From an uncultured Clostridia bacterium (GTDB taxonomy: Bacteria; Bacillota; Clostridia; Christensenellales; Borkfalkiaceae): a DNA stretch of 64,000 bases. The DNA lies in assembly GCA_947624445.1 (NCBI GenBank), contig CANQKF010000001.1:1-64000 (forward strand). Direction: 5' to 3'. Below are positions 63,862 through 64,000 of the stretch, piece after piece (position 1 is the first letter of the stretch; the number at the start of each line of letters is the position of its first letter). The notes under the pieces were generated by a model. It saw only the letters and a program-made list of their open reading frames with translations, was not told the origin of the DNA and searched no databases. The position numbers and the translations under genes were made by a program.

Positions 63862-64000
63862 ATGTTTGCCGTTAAAGACTGGAACATCGAAGCGATGACG
63901 GGTTATGCGCCAATCACAACGTACTATACCGACTTCGGTATTGCCGAGCGGTTCGGCACCAAAGCAATTCGCGACACCTATCAGAACGCAAAAAGGAACT
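63862..64000 (+). CDS. Partial CDS running off the window end
   Basis: AAGGAGCAAGAAAT-ATG; MFAVKDWNIEAMTGYAPITTYYTDFGIAERFG... Confidence 0.6.
   Translation, partial: MFAVKDWNIEAMTGYAPITTYYTDFGIAERFGTKAIRDTYQNAKRN

Overview
The window is the bulk of a tailed (siphovirus-like) temperate phage or prophage, probably infecting a Firmicutes/Clostridia-type host (host is inference). A leftward (-) block at about 0.6-42.6 kb carries the holin region, a complete diversity-generating retroelement (DGR), tail fibre/tail tip/tape measure, tail, capsid, protease, portal, terminase, tyrosine integrase, HU, a metallophosphoesterase, a putative YonO/RdRp-like polymerase and a helicase-like ATPase. After a non-coding strand switch (about 42.6-44.2 kb), a rightward (+) block of small accessory genes runs to the end. 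Main observations: (1) a complete DGR with RT, Avd-like protein, 117-bp TR and 117-bp VR. I count 27 TR/VR differences, all at template adenines, and an 8-bp/GAAA-loop hairpin lies just downstream of the VR. (2) A 262-codon gene at 44221-45009 whose coding sequence contains about 16 short perfect inverted repeats, mostly with 3-nt loops (GAA/GTA type), with similar hairpins in the flanking leaders. I know of no family this matches. (3) A compact ubiquitin-like conjugation cassette (beta-grasp protein, E2-like HPH..CLG protein, JAB protease, ThiF/E1), followed by a second, non-DGR reverse transcriptase. (4) A repeated hairpin + AGTAYCAAAATG element that flanks this second RT. (5) Two identical 36-nt promoters of opposite polarity sharing a 20-nt core with a third site. 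(6) Several long structured intergenic regions, a degenerate tRNA-like element, and a kinase-HD protein abutting a tRNA-Ser gene. All calls were made by eye from the sequence and ORF track; no database search was run.
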